This document shows, piece by piece, positions 1 to 9,946 of a stretch of 31,561 nt of DNA. Origin of the DNA: JBBKWX01 sp037969175 (GTDB lineage: Bacteria; Bacteroidota; Bacteroidia; AKYH767-A; JBBKVM01). Position 1 is the first letter of the stretch, and every line of letters begins with the position of its first letter. The stretch lies in assembly GCA_037969175.1 (NCBI GenBank), contig JBBKWX010000025.1, positions 1 through 31,561 of the forward strand, in the 5' to 3' direction. The notes beneath the pieces were generated by a model. It saw nothing but the letters and a program-made list of their open reading frames with translations, searched no databases and was not told the DNA's origin. The position numbers and the translations under genes were made by a program.

Positions 1-238
1 TGAAATTACTTGATGCTGTCTGAGCAGTTTCTCCGCATTTATGTAACAGCTGTGGGAAGAGGCGTAGCCTTAACTTGTTAGGTTGAAATCACTTCTGCAA
101 AGATCTGCCATGAACCCCGTTTCTCCAACCGCATATATGCTGTTTCATTTAGGTAACCGGTTATGGATACTAGCGGTGGAGCGATGGAGCGCTAGAGCGC
201 TGATAGATAAGCAGGGAGAACTTAGAGCAAGCTCAAAT
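1..238. other. Left-edge non-coding stretch with short palindromes
   Basis: I see no convincing gene here. A plus-strand reading frame starting at 83 begins with TTG, runs into the 3' end of the giant gene on the other strand and has no recognisable protein character. Visible structure: two perfect 10-bp palindromes, GCATATATGC at 131-140 and TAACCGGTTA at 154-163, and a degenerate short tandem repeat at about 176-203 built on GGAGCG/GAGCGCT units. AAGCAGGGA at 209-217 duplicates part of the left arm of the terminator at 244-252. Confidence 0.5.
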
Positions 239-273
239 AAAAAAAGCAGGGAACCCAAACGGCTCCCTGCTTT
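239..273 (-). terminator. Intrinsic terminator of the giant T9SS protein gene
   Basis: The arms 243-252 (AAAGCAGGGA) and 264-273 (TCCCTGCTTT) form a perfect 10-bp stem with an 11-nt loop. Read on the minus strand, the hairpin is followed at once by seven T residues (complement of 239-245). It lies 22 bp beyond the TAA stop at 296-298. This is a textbook rho-independent terminator for the minus-strand gene. Confidence 0.9.
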
Positions 274-295
274 AAAAGATAGATCTTATCCTTGC

Positions 296-3200
296 TTACT
301 GAACAACAACTTTTGTTGTTACAGTCTGATCGGCAAGTTTAAGTGTAACCAGGTAAATACCTTTGTTATACGTAGAAAGATCAAGATTCAAGATGTTCAT
401 TCCTGCGTTAGCATTGCCCGTGTTTTCAACGATCACACGACCAACGATATCTGAGATCTGCAGCATATAAACACCGCTGATCTCTGCATTGAACTGCATC
501 GTAGCGTAAGCATCGGTTGGGTTAGGATAAACATGGATGTTTTTCACTGAACTTGAACCTTCGGTCATCAACTTTGGAGTTGCACCTGTTGTGAACGTTG
601 CGTAGGCGCTGAAAACACTCTTTGATGATGGTGAAGTACAGATACTTTGAACCTGAGCTATGTAATTTGTGGCATTGGTAAGACCTGTAAGGTTAGCCAT
701 AGTTACACTTGGAGTACCACTGAATGTTTTGTAAACCCAGTTGTACAACCCATTATCAACTGCATAACGAACTCTGAATTGATCAGCAGTTGTTGCTGCA
801 TTCCATTCGATAGTTGCGCTTGTAGGATTGATATTGATAGCACGAACATCGTATGGTGTGCTACATGGAAGACTTCCAGGAGCAGCAGCAAGAGTTGTGA
901 AGTACATCGCAGAGCCGTAACGTGATGATCCGGTTGGAGCACCGCATTCAGCCAATACCATTGCCTGGTAATCCGTTCCCGGAGTTAAACCGGTCATCAT
1001 ACCATAACTCATGTTTGCACCTGCTATTCCATACCACTTAGATAAACCAGTATTCACTTCAGTAACTTTTATCTGGAAGTTATTTGCTGTCATAGGAACC
1101 CAGTTCAATTGAGCTGAAGTAGCTGCTATATTGGTGACAGGTTGATTTACCGGTCTGCCACAAGCCTGAGGCTGATTCAAGGTATTGAATGTAGCAACAG
1201 CTGAGTATTGTGAGTATGCACCCATGCTACAAACTGTTTTCACTTGCCAAGAATAATTCGTTGCAGGAGTAAGGTTAGCAACATCCACAAAGTTGGCAGG
1301 ATTTGGTCCGCTAACACTTGTATAGAAATATCCTGCTGGTAATGAAGAACCGGTTACCCAATACTTGATCAGGAATGCATCACCTGTAACATTGTTGTTC
1401 CAGGTAAGGCGAGCTTCAGAACCAGTGATGTTAACCGTGTTGAGAACAACCGGAGTAACACAAGGTACCTGACAGTTATTTACAATCACATTAACAGAAG
1501 CCATATCTGTACATCCATTAACGGTAACCGTAACTTCATATAATCCGGCCTCAGTAGCCGTAGCACCAGCTATCATTGGGTTCTGATCATTACTTGTAAA
1601 TCCGTTTGGACCTGTCCATGAATAGGTTCCTCCACCCGTAGATGTAAGATTGATATCCTGACCGATACAAACCGGGCTATTACTACCGGCAGAAGCGGTA
1701 GGATTAGGATTCGATGCGATCGTAACGCTTGAAGCTGAAGGAGGACATGTTCCGTTTGTGATGGTCCATGTAAACTCATTTGACCCGGTTGAAAGACCAC
1801 TAACGCTTGCATTAGCTGTATTTGCATTCGGGCTGAATGAACCTGTTCCTGCAGTTACAGTCCATGTACCAACACCCACTAAAGGTGAGTTACCTGCCAA
1901 TGTAGTAGAAGTAGAACCACAAAGAGCCTGAGTAGAACCAGCATTTGAAGTTGTTGGAGCCTCGTCAGAAGTAATTGTAACATTTGAAGCAGACGGAGGA
2001 CATGCACCGTTAGTGATGGTCCATGTGAATGTATTAGCACCAACTGACAGGCCACTAACGGTTGCGTTAGCCGTATTTGCATCCGGGCTGAATGTACCTG
2101 TTCCTGCTGTCACTGTCCATGTACCTGTACCAACTGAAGGCACATTACCTGCAAGGGTTGTTGAAGTAGCGCATACTGATTGAGCAGGTCCTGCATTTGA
2201 AGTAGTAGGAGCTGCGTCACGCGTGATGGTCACTGTGCTACTTGAAGGTGTACAAGTACCATTGGAAATAGTCCACTGGAAAGTATTAGCACCAAGCGAT
2301 AGACCGGTAACACCTGAAGTAGGACTTCCCGGAGTAGTAACTGAACCACTACCTGCAGTCACCAACCATGCACCTGTACCTACAGTAGCTGTATTACCTG
2401 CAAGGGTTGCAGTAGTAGCACAAACCGATTGTGGAGAACCTGCATTTGAAGTAGTTGGAGCCTGATCAATTACCACATTGGTATTTGAAACAGCAGTACA
2501 ACCTGCAGCATCTGTAACAGTTACATTATAAGTTCCAGATAAAGCATTAGATGCTATAGTTGGATTCTGCAAAGCCGATGAGAAGCTAGGTCCAGACCAT
2601 GAATATGTCAATGGTGTGTTTGTAGCAGTACTTGAAGAAGTCAAATTAAGCGCAGAGCTCACACAAACAGGTGAGTTACTTCCGGAAGAAGCTGTGAAAG
2701 TTGGAACTGCATTGAACTCATAAGCACCTATATCAGGTGTACCTGCATTTCTCGCAGCAGAAGTAATATCCGTTGAAACTGCAATGATGAATGGACCTGC
2801 AGTGATAGGAGTTCCTGTATTGTTTAATGCACAGTTAGTTGAACTTACAGGAAGTAAATTACCATTTAAGGCATCTGTAAATATAGTCTTACCCGAAACT
2901 GAGTTAGCATCACCAGCGCTTGAAACAAGCCATAGTGCAAGGGTACGATCTGTAGTTCCCCACTGACCGATGGTTGCTGTATTGCTGCTATATAAGTTGT
3001 TGTAGTTTGAAGCAGTTGCTGACCATCCTGTTGCACTAGGCGTAGTTGCGTAGTTCGCTATAGCGTAGTTCTTGGTTGAAGCTCCACTTCTGGTGTTGTT
3101 GAAATTATTATTTCTTAACACAACAGGAGAAGTAGCGCCTACTAATCCAAAGTCACCTCTCATAAAGCCATAGCTTGGCAATGATCCTGCACCAACAGTT

Positions 3201-6200
3201 CCACCAATATTCACCGAATTATAAAATGCATTTAAAGTAGAGTAAGCTGTAGCGCTTGAAGGGCCATACCACATTCCAATGAAAGTAGTATTGTTTGCGA
3301 CACCCTCTCCTAAAGAGATCTCATTATTTGCAACGATCATATTCGAACCAGTTGTTGGCTGTCTAAAAAATATACCGGTTGCCAATGGAGGAGTTGTTGA
3401 AGTAACTCCTGTTGAAGCATTTGTTAAACCATAGATATGGTTTCTGCGGATCTCCAATGGGGTTGCTGTATTGATAACCCCTGTCAACGCGATACCTGCA
3501 ACATTATTACCAATTGCTCCTGTATTTGTCAATGATAGATTGTAAATTCTGTTATCATTGATCAAAGCAGTTCCAGAGCTGTTTCCGCTAGTTTTATGTA
3601 TTCCTGACACGTTGAAAGCTGCGTTTGCTATTCCAACAAATGAACCTGCTCCACTTAAGTTATGGATGATATTGTTTGAGATATCATGACTTGAAGTTCC
3701 TGATTGACTCACACCTCTAACAATGGCTGTAGTCGATGTGCTGTTATTATTGCCATTAGCAACTGTATTTCCGGTAATGTTGACAATAGCCGGACTTGCA
3801 GATGAGTTGGAAATGCCTATGAATGTTCCCGCAGTTGTATTTGGAGACGGATCAACCAATATGCTATTTGCAGTAACAGTACTACCGATAGTATTGCCTG
3901 AAACTGTTACCGGAGTTGCAGAAGTGATACCTGAAGTAAGGATACCCATGATACTCATAGTACTGGTTGCAGTACCTGAAAGGGTCACACTACCCAACAT
4001 ATTTCCAGTTACAGAGTAGCCTCCCAATACAGTACGCATACTGATAAGTTCAATACCTGTAGTAAATGCAGGTGTACCTGTACTTGCATGTACAATTGAT
4101 CCTGTACCTGTATTAGAACCTATCGTATTACCACTAACATTTACAAGGCCTGATTCAACCAGTATACCGGAAAAATGTAGAGATGATGTTGAAGGAATAT
4201 GTGAAAGGTTAAAATTGCGGATCGTGTTATTGCTTACTGTACTTGCAACTGTAGTTAAGGCCCCAGTAGCAAAACGTATTCCGTAATGCGTAACGTTACC
4301 ACTTGCTGTCCCGGCTACACTCCATGCGGAGCCTCCGGCATTTGCTGATTGGCCACCCATAAAGTTACCCGTTACGGTATGACCTTCACCTGATGCAATA
4401 TTGATATTCGTCGTGAATAAGGCACCTGCAATGGAGATACTACTCTCTAAGTAGAAGTGATTATTATTAATAGTACATGTATTTGAACCCGCACCCATAT
4501 TAACACCCAGATTATAGATATTGAAGATATTATTTCCAATGATCTGAATTCCCGAGTTGAAATGATTGGTTGATGTAGTAGTACCTGAACTAAATATACC
4601 ATAAGAAGGAGTAGATGTAACAGGAGCAACATCGCTTCTGTCTCTGATATCATTATTCAAGATAGAATTATCATCATTTCCTGTTGTTCCTGTAGTAGTT
4701 CCGAACAAGATCAAACCACCTGTGGTTGTAGCAGTAGTTGTGTTAGAACCTTCAATAAAGCTGTTACGGATAGTATTGTTGGTTGCATCGTTAAGGAATG
4801 TAAATACCGGTTGCGCAGTAGATTCATTTCTGAAACGAAGGAATTTACCGCTTCCAGCGATTCTACCATCGATTGAAACTCTGTCAGCACCATTGAAACG
4901 AATCAATCCTGCAACTGCATAGTTTCCTACGATTTCTCTTACAACAGCAGCACTAGACTGTATTGTGAGTGTGTATGGAGATGCAAATTCGTTCAATGCA
5001 TTTGCTCCATCCTCAGTTGTATTTGAAATGATATTTGCAGTTACATCACCTGTAATGACTGAACCATTCATGGAAGCAAACAAACCACCCGCACCTGTGA
5101 TGCTAGGATATGTTCCACCTGAACCAACGGTAACAATACCGTTAATAGATGGCAAAATTGCATAGCTGTTTATTGATCCTGAAATAGAAGTAACTCCACC
5201 ACCTTGTAAATTAACAGTAGCTGGAGTAGCAGGGTTAAATATACCAGAGTTTATTCCAACATTGACCGGGCTTGCAAGATCCTGAGCAACAACAAAATAT
5301 TGGATGACCTCACCTACAGAAGGGGCTCCACCAAACATGATAGAATAATCCAGAACGAAGTTAAATGGTGAAGTGAAATTTGTTGCTTCTGAGAATTTCC
5401 ATCCTGCGTCACCACTGGTGTTGCCTACAAAAGCATTTGGAGTTGTAGAACGTTTATAATATACTCTTGGCTTAGTTCCCGCAGTTGAATTAACACCACT
5501 GGCATCAGTGATAGTTACACCATTAAAGTTATAATTTGCAGTGGAAGCAGTATTCGCCAATGTCGTATAAGAAATTGCCGGTGCAATAACATCTGCTCCA
5601 ACTTCGTAAGCACCCATTGATGGACTGCCACCTGATCTAACAATTCCTAAGATATCAAATCCTACTCCAACACCTGTACCTGTTCCAAGAATCGGTGAAC
5701 CTAATCCTGGTTGTAAGTTCGTAGGAGAATTGAATAAAGGATCAACTTCAATTGAATTAGCTCCACCGGATATTGTTGCATTCAATGCAGCCAGGTTAGC
5801 TTGATTTGTTGGAGCGGATAAACTACCAACACCCGCAAACAATGCCTGTGCTCCCGTTGTGTAAAGACAATTATGATCAAAGATCATGTTTGAGAATGAG
5901 CTGCTGTAAGCTGTTCCAAAAGCATAGCTTCTGCCTGCACCTGAAGTAGTTGATGAATTAACCAAAACGTTATTTCTCACATCTACAATCGGATCTGAAC
6001 CACCGATAGCCAAAGCATAAGAATGTGTTGTACGGGTTCCTGCACCACTCATGTTCACACTATTGTGATAAACCTGAGTAGAAGAACCTGCTCCACCTCC
6101 AACAAAAATTCCACAAGTGAAATCACTTGGAGTAGCGTTACCGGTAAGACCGTAAATAGCATTATTACGGATAATATTGGTACCCGTTGTGCTTGGCGCC

Positions 6201-9200
6201 AATACAATTCCAAAAACTGAACTACCAGCTGCATTTGTTACATTAATCATGTTTCTGTTGACCAATGCATTTGTAACTGCATCCGCCACGCCGGGTGAAT
6301 ACGTATTAAAAGTAGTTGCACCCAATGAAATACCATATCTCGTTCCAGAACCGGTAATGTTAAGGATAGTATTCTCAGAGATAGTGATACCGTCTTCGTT
6401 TCTAACCAGAATTCCACCAACACCAATAGCATTCGCACCCGAACCATTCATGATATTTTGAAGAATGGAAGTCCCGGTGTTTTTAGCGGCTGTTGATAAA
6501 CCACCGCTATAAACTCCATACTGAGAAAGTGTGAAATTATTATTTTGGATGGTATTTGAATTATTGGAAGTTCCGTTACTTGTTGTTGAGATCGTACTCG
6601 ATCCAAATCCAACACCAAATAGTGTTGTTGCATTCGTATTTCCAACAATGTTACAATTCTTGATTGTATTATTTGCAGCAGGGATAGCTCCAACAGTAGT
6701 GGTTTGTCCCCATATAACTGCAGATGATGTACCCGCATTCGTGTTGTTGATGGTCAAATTTCTGGATGAAGTTCCATTGTTAGATCCATCAATTGTTAAA
6801 TATGAAGTACCGTTCAAAACTATCAGACCGGAAGCACTGCTACCAACGATAGATGGGCTCAATCCAACTCCCGGTAAAATGGTAATTGTGTTAGCACCTG
6901 AAGCACCTGCAATTGAATTCAACGTTAACGGGAACACTTCAGCATTTGCTGTATTGTAAGGAGTTCCGCTGTTATTTGTCAATGTGAATACAACTGCACA
7001 GCTAATTCCTCTTGAATTAATATCTGCAAATGCGTCCTTTATTGTTGTATAGTTTGGAAATACCTGACCTGCGCCAACATTATAGTTTCCACACATTGCT
7101 CCCAATATCATACGTGATCCGGCAGGAGCTGTAATGCTTGGAGTTTCTGTGTTTCCATTAACTACCATATCTACACACTCCCCATCAATAACATTTCCGT
7201 TCGTTGCCCCATTTACAACATCATAAGCAAGCCAGAAATAGTTGGTGCCTTCTGAAAGAACCTGTGTTCCGCCAATTGCAAAGTTTGAAAAAGAAACCGG
7301 AGCTTGTCCGAATAAGATAGATGTGTTATATGTTGATGATAATCCTGTGAAATAGATCTTAGCATTTGCACCGATGTCACTTAAACTAGTTGTTCCATTA
7401 GCATTTACTGTAAAACTTGTTGCACTGATAGGGCTGCTGCTTCCTGAAGTAACAACCTGAATTCTGATCACAGCCTGATTGGTCGTATTATGACTAACAT
7501 TTCCGCTAACCTGAACAGTTGTTGAAGAAGAATAAACCATTGGGACCGCAGGTACACCATCAAATTCATCAGCTCCGATATCAGGATTTCCTGAAATAGG
7601 TCCGCCATTAACAGAACCAGCAGGACCCGGACGAGCATCACCTTCGAAATCTAAGGAGATACCGGCTATCGGAACTCCTCCTGATTCTAATGATGTAGGT
7701 GTAAGACCAGAATTGATCTTAAGCGTAGTTGTGTTTAATAGAGGGTCGCTGCTTGTACTGTTAGCATCTTGCCCTGTTGCAGTTTTCCATGCTGTAAGTG
7801 ATCCGCGATCAAGTGCATCATAAAAACCAAGAACCCCACCTGTGCCATCTGCTCTCAAGCAGTTATTGTTAGTTGTCAATCCTGTTGGATTGGTTCCCGT
7901 TCCTCCTAATCGTATACCATAATGGGCCCCCGAACCGGCTCCATTGCTACGAGCATTGTAAAAAATATTATTTCTGATATTACGCGTATTCGTAGTTCCA
8001 TCACTTCGGAAAGCAAAAGTTCCAGCACTTGCTCCTGTAACTCCTGAGCCCCCAACATACACCGTATTGAAATAATAATTATTTGAACTGGTTGTTAAGG
8101 CATCATAAACACCAATGACCTCAATACCTTCTGAGGTTGTTGTACCAACGCGGACTCTGTTGTTGTAGTAGCTCATTCTACCACCTCCAACATGCATACC
8201 TCTTATTGTAGCGGTAGCGGACGTTGATGCATTGGTCAATGTGTGGATGTAGTTATTAAAAACTTCATTCACATTCGCATTTACCGTGGTGCTTGCTGTA
8301 TTATACAATCCATAAACATGAACTGCGGTGGCTGTATTTGTTGTATTACTTAAATTAAATATCGTGTTATTACTGATAGTTGAATTCCCAACAGTTGTAC
8401 TGGCATATGTGTTTAAAATACCTACAACAGCAACGGTAGTTCCTGAACCTGTATTCGTTGAGTTACAACTCATGTTACGGATAACATTGTTATTCATCAC
8501 AGGAAGAGCAATATTATGTATACCAATAATTCTGCTTGAAGTAGCAGGGGCATTTACCAGTATAGGCCATGCTGTTGAAGCATTTCCTCCAATATTGTTG
8601 TTGCTAATTGTTGCCACTACAGCACTTGAAGTGTTTGTATATATTCCTCTAAACGCAATTGAAGCAGCGCCTGTATTGGTCATGGTGATATTACCAATAT
8701 TGTTATTGGAAATATCTGTTGCACTTGAACCAAAATTGTAAATAGGAATAACATCGCTTGTGGAAGCGGATGAGGTTGTAAAAGAGATGCTATTTGCAAC
8801 TGTTGTGCTTCCAATTGTATTTCCGGTTGCATTTGCTTCGCCTAATAGATAAATTGGCAAAAGAGGTGCTGTTGTGGATGTACCACTCATAGAACCACTG
8901 ATAGAAATACCTGCAATAGTATTATTGCTTACGGTGGTAAATCCTGTTGCCAACGTAGCACCAGTACTTATGTAAACCGCGTAAAAACGACTTGAAGCAA
9001 TCCCAACAAATGTATAAGTTCCCGTGCTACCTGAATTCGCGAATCCAAAAACGTTTCCGGTAATTGTGGTGGCTTGAACAGTCGCGCTTGCCATTTGTAT
9101 GCAGGCATGAACTACTCCAGTTGTGTGGGTACGAGAAGCGGTCTGATAAAAACGATTGCTTGTAAAAGTATTTGTAATAGCTCCACCGCCTAAATATACA

Positions 9201-9946
9201 CCTGCGGTCTGGATACTAGCACTAAAAAAGTCGAAAATATTGTTGTTTGTAAAATTATTACCACTATTATATTGTGCAGTGGTGGTCGTAGAACCATTCA
9301 TATAAATGGCCTTTGAAGGAAGGTTTGCACCTGCCGGGCCTATATCACACAATGAAATGGTATTATTATCATTTCCCAAGGCACCGGCACCTGAGGTACT
9401 GAAGAAGATTGTTCCACCGTTTGTTCCTACAGGAGTGGTTGAAGAACCCAAAATAGAACAACGCGTTATCGTATTACTTTGTGCATCCGATTGAAGCTTT
9501 ATTGTAGAAGTTCCTGAGGTAGCAGCAATACTTGTGTTAGAAATGGTAAGCGAATTACCTCCGCTATTTATTCCATCAATTGTTACAAGATCAGCTCCAT
9601 TCAACACGATCAATTCAGAAGCTAAACTTCCTGTAATTGTACGCGCCCCTACCGGAGTAATTGTCAAAGATGCCCAACTGGAAGTTGCCGGCTGATTCAA
9701 GGATGCAATGGCTGTTTCAGTAGTGTTTGCTGTAATGCTGATGGTAATGTTGTTGCCAGCTTGTGCAGAATTAGCATTGATTGCATCAAAAGCAAGTTTC
9801 AAAGTTGCATAAGTGCTATTCGCACCGGTACTCCCGGCAACCGTTACCTGCGCATTTGCATTAAAGCTGCTAATTGCTACTAGCAAAAACGCAGCACACC
9901 AACTCAAAAAGGCTGATGATCTTGATTTGTAATTTTTCTGGTGCAT
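296..9946 (-). CDS. Giant T9SS-secreted beta-helix / Ig-like / FN3 surface protein (3216 aa)
   Basis: Probably a secreted or cell-surface adhesin-like protein. Residues 1-32 are a signal peptide (hydrophobic core, cleavage likely after ANA before Q33). Three long low-charge modules rich in N, T, S and G with recurring NNTI/NTI turns look like right-handed parallel beta-helices. Each opens with a similar lead-in and an L(I/V)xLNG...(T/S)IDG signature or variant, and closes with DIGADEFD, MGAYEVGAD or DIGAYEFN (ends near residues 795, 1446 and 2410). Residues about 800-945 resemble the BNR_assoc_N domain seen in Bacteroidota sialidases. Then follow Ig-like/PKD-like units including three near-identical repeats (residues about 2494-2745), three Cys-starting fibronectin III-like domains, and a C-terminal type A sorting domain with VYPNPT and ending KVVVQ. 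No catalytic site is recognised. The ATG at 9946 fits the signal peptide. The ligand is unknown. Confidence 0.93.
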   Translation of the reverse strand: MHQKNYKSRSSAFLSWCAAFLLVAISSFNANAQVTVAGSTGANSTYATLKLAFDAINANSAQAGNNITISITANTTETAIASLNQPATSSWASLTITPVGARTITGSLASELIVLNGADLVTIDGINSGGNSLTISNTSIAATSGTSTIKLQSDAQSNTITRCSILGSSTTPVGTNGGTIFFSTSGAGALGNDNNTISLCDIGPAGANLPSKAIYMNGSTTTTAQYNSGNNFTNNNIFDFFSASIQTAGVYLGGGAITNTFTSNRFYQTASRTHTTGVVHACIQMASATVQATTITGNVFGFANSGSTGTYTFVGIASSRFYAVYISTGATLATGFTTVSNNTIAGISISGSMSGTSTTAPLLPIYLLGEANATGNTIGSTTVANSISFTTSSASTSDVIPIYNFGSSATDISNNNIGNITMTNTGAASIAFRGIYTNTSSAVVATISNNNIGGNASTAWPILVNAPATSSRIIGIHNIALPVMNNNVIRNMSCNSTNTGSGTTVAVVGILNTYASTTVGNSTISNNTIFNLSNTTNTATAVHVYGLYNTASTTVNANVNEVFNNYIHTLTNASTSATATIRGMHVGGGRMSYYNNRVRVGTTTSEGIEVIGVYDALTTSSNNYYFNTVYVGGSGVTGASAGTFAFRSDGTTNTRNIRNNIFYNARSNGAGSGAHYGIRLGGTGTNPTGLTTNNNCLRADGTGGVLGFYDALDRGSLTAWKTATGQDANSTSSDPLLNTTTLKINSGLTPTSLESGGVPIAGISLDFEGDARPGPAGSVNGGPISGNPDIGADEFDGVPAVPMVYSSSTTVQVSGNVSHNTTNQAVIRIQVVTSGSSSPISATSFTVNANGTTSLSDIGANAKIYFTGLSSTYNTSILFGQAPVSFSNFAIGGTQVLSEGTNYFWLAYDVVNGATNGNVIDGECVDMVVNGNTETPSITAPAGSRMILGAMCGNYNVGAGQVFPNYTTIKDAFADINSRGISCAVVFTLTNNSGTPYNTANAEVFPLTLNSIAGASGANTITILPGVGLSPSIVGSSASGLIVLNGTSYLTIDGSNNGTSSRNLTINNTNAGTSSAVIWGQTTTVGAIPAANNTIKNCNIVGNTNATTLFGVGFGSSTISTTSNGTSNNSNTIQNNNFTLSQYGVYSGGLSTAAKNTGTSILQNIMNGSGANAIGVGGILVRNEDGITISENTILNITGSGTRYGISLGATTFNTYSPGVADAVTNALVNRNMINVTNAAGSSVFGIVLAPSTTGTNIIRNNAIYGLTGNATPSDFTCGIFVGGGAGSSTQVYHNSVNMSGAGTRTTHSYALAIGGSDPIVDVRNNVLVNSSTTSGAGRSYAFGTAYSSSFSNMIFDHNCLYTTGAQALFAGVGSLSAPTNQANLAALNATISGGANSIEVDPLFNSPTNLQPGLGSPILGTGTGVGVGFDILGIVRSGGSPSMGAYEVGADVIAPAISYTTLANTASTANYNFNGVTITDASGVNSTAGTKPRVYYKRSTTPNAFVGNTSGDAGWKFSEATNFTSPFNFVLDYSIMFGGAPSVGEVIQYFVVAQDLASPVNVGINSGIFNPATPATVNLQGGGVTSISGSINSYAILPSINGIVTVGSGGTYPSITGAGGLFASMNGSVITGDVTANIISNTTEDGANALNEFASPYTLTIQSSAAVVREIVGNYAVAGLIRFNGADRVSIDGRIAGSGKFLRFRNESTAQPVFTFLNDATNNTIRNSFIEGSNTTTATTTGGLILFGTTTGTTGNDDNSILNNDIRDRSDVAPVTSTPSYGIFSSGTTTSTNHFNSGIQIIGNNIFNIYNLGVNMGAGSNTCTINNNHFYLESSISIAGALFTTNINIASGEGHTVTGNFMGGQSANAGGSAWSVAGTASGNVTHYGIRFATGALTTVASTVSNNTIRNFNLSHIPSTSSLHFSGILVESGLVNVSGNTIGSNTGTGSIVHASTGTPAFTTGIELISMRTVLGGYSVTGNMLGSVTLSGTATSTMSIMGILTSGITSATPVTVSGNTIGSTVTANSILVDPSPNTTAGTFIGISNSSASPAIVNITGNTVANGNNNSTSTTAIVRGVSQSGTSSHDISNNIIHNLSGAGSFVGIANAAFNVSGIHKTSGNSSGTALINDNRIYNLSLTNTGAIGNNVAGIALTGVINTATPLEIRRNHIYGLTNASTGVTSTTPPLATGIFFRQPTTGSNMIVANNEISLGEGVANNTTFIGMWYGPSSATAYSTLNAFYNSVNIGGTVGAGSLPSYGFMRGDFGLVGATSPVVLRNNNFNNTRSGASTKNYAIANYATTPSATGWSATASNYNNLYSSNTATIGQWGTTDRTLALWLVSSAGDANSVSGKTIFTDALNGNLLPVSSTNCALNNTGTPITAGPFIIAVSTDITSAARNAGTPDIGAYEFNAVPTFTASSGSNSPVCVSSALNLTSSSTATNTPLTYSWSGPSFSSALQNPTIASNALSGTYNVTVTDAAGCTAVSNTNVVIDQAPTTSNAGSPQSVCATTATLAGNTATVGTGAWLVTAGSGSVTTPGSPTSGVTGLSLGANTFQWTISNGTCTPSSSTVTITRDAAPTTSNAGPAQSVCATSTTLAGNVPSVGTGTWTVTAGTGTFSPDANTANATVSGLSVGANTFTWTITNGACPPSASNVTITSDEAPTTSNAGSTQALCGSTSTTLAGNSPLVGVGTWTVTAGTGSFSPNANTANASVSGLSTGSNEFTWTITNGTCPPSASSVTIASNPNPTASAGSNSPVCIGQDINLTSTGGGTYSWTGPNGFTSNDQNPMIAGATATEAGLYEVTVTVNGCTDMASVNVIVNNCQVPCVTPVVLNTVNITGSEARLTWNNNVTGDAFLIKYWVTGSSLPAGYFYTSVSGPNPANFVDVANLTPATNYSWQVKTVCSMGAYSQYSAVATFNTLNQPQACGRPVNQPVTNIAATSAQLNWVPMTANNFQIKVTEVNTGLSKWYGIAGANMSYGMMTGLTPGTDYQAMVLAECGAPTGSSRYGSAMYFTTLAAAPGSLPCSTPYDVRAININPTSATIEWNAATTADQFRVRYAVDNGLYNWVYKTFSGTPSVTMANLTGLTNATNYIAQVQSICTSPSSKSVFSAYATFTTGATPKLMTEGSSSVKNIHVYPNPTDAYATMQFNAEISGVYMLQISDIVGRVIVENTGNANAGMNILNLDLSTYNKGIYLVTLKLADQTVTTKVVVQ
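1715..2467 (-). repeat. Three tandem 83-84-residue Ig-like repeats inside the giant protein
   Basis: Units begin at residues 2494 (DQAPTTSNAG), 2577 (DAAPTTSNAG) and 2661 (DEAPTTSNAG), so the DNA period is about 250 bp. Each contains a TLAGN, a W(T/L)VTAG(T/S)G strand, a (T/Q)WTI(T/S)NG strand and a Cys-Pro or Cys-Thr near the end. Units two and three are the most alike at both protein and DNA level. The array is flanked by two related Ig-like units that share the string GSNSPVC. Confidence 0.85.

Noticed and set aside
83..454. Plus-strand frame of 123 codons at the left edge
   Set aside because: It starts with TTG, crosses the terminator and runs antisense into the giant gene's sorting domain. 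The translation has no recognisable domain or signal.
1715..2467. Regular 250-bp repeats considered as a CRISPR or satellite array
   Set aside because: The repeats are in frame, coding, and of Ig-like domain size, with no short repeat/spacer alternation.
6531..6959. Long plus-strand frames inside the giant gene (also 8328-8741, 3723-4019 and others)
   Set aside because: These are antisense shadows of a low-complexity N/T/S/G-rich coding sequence. Their hydrophobic V/L/P-rich translations follow directly from the complementary codons.
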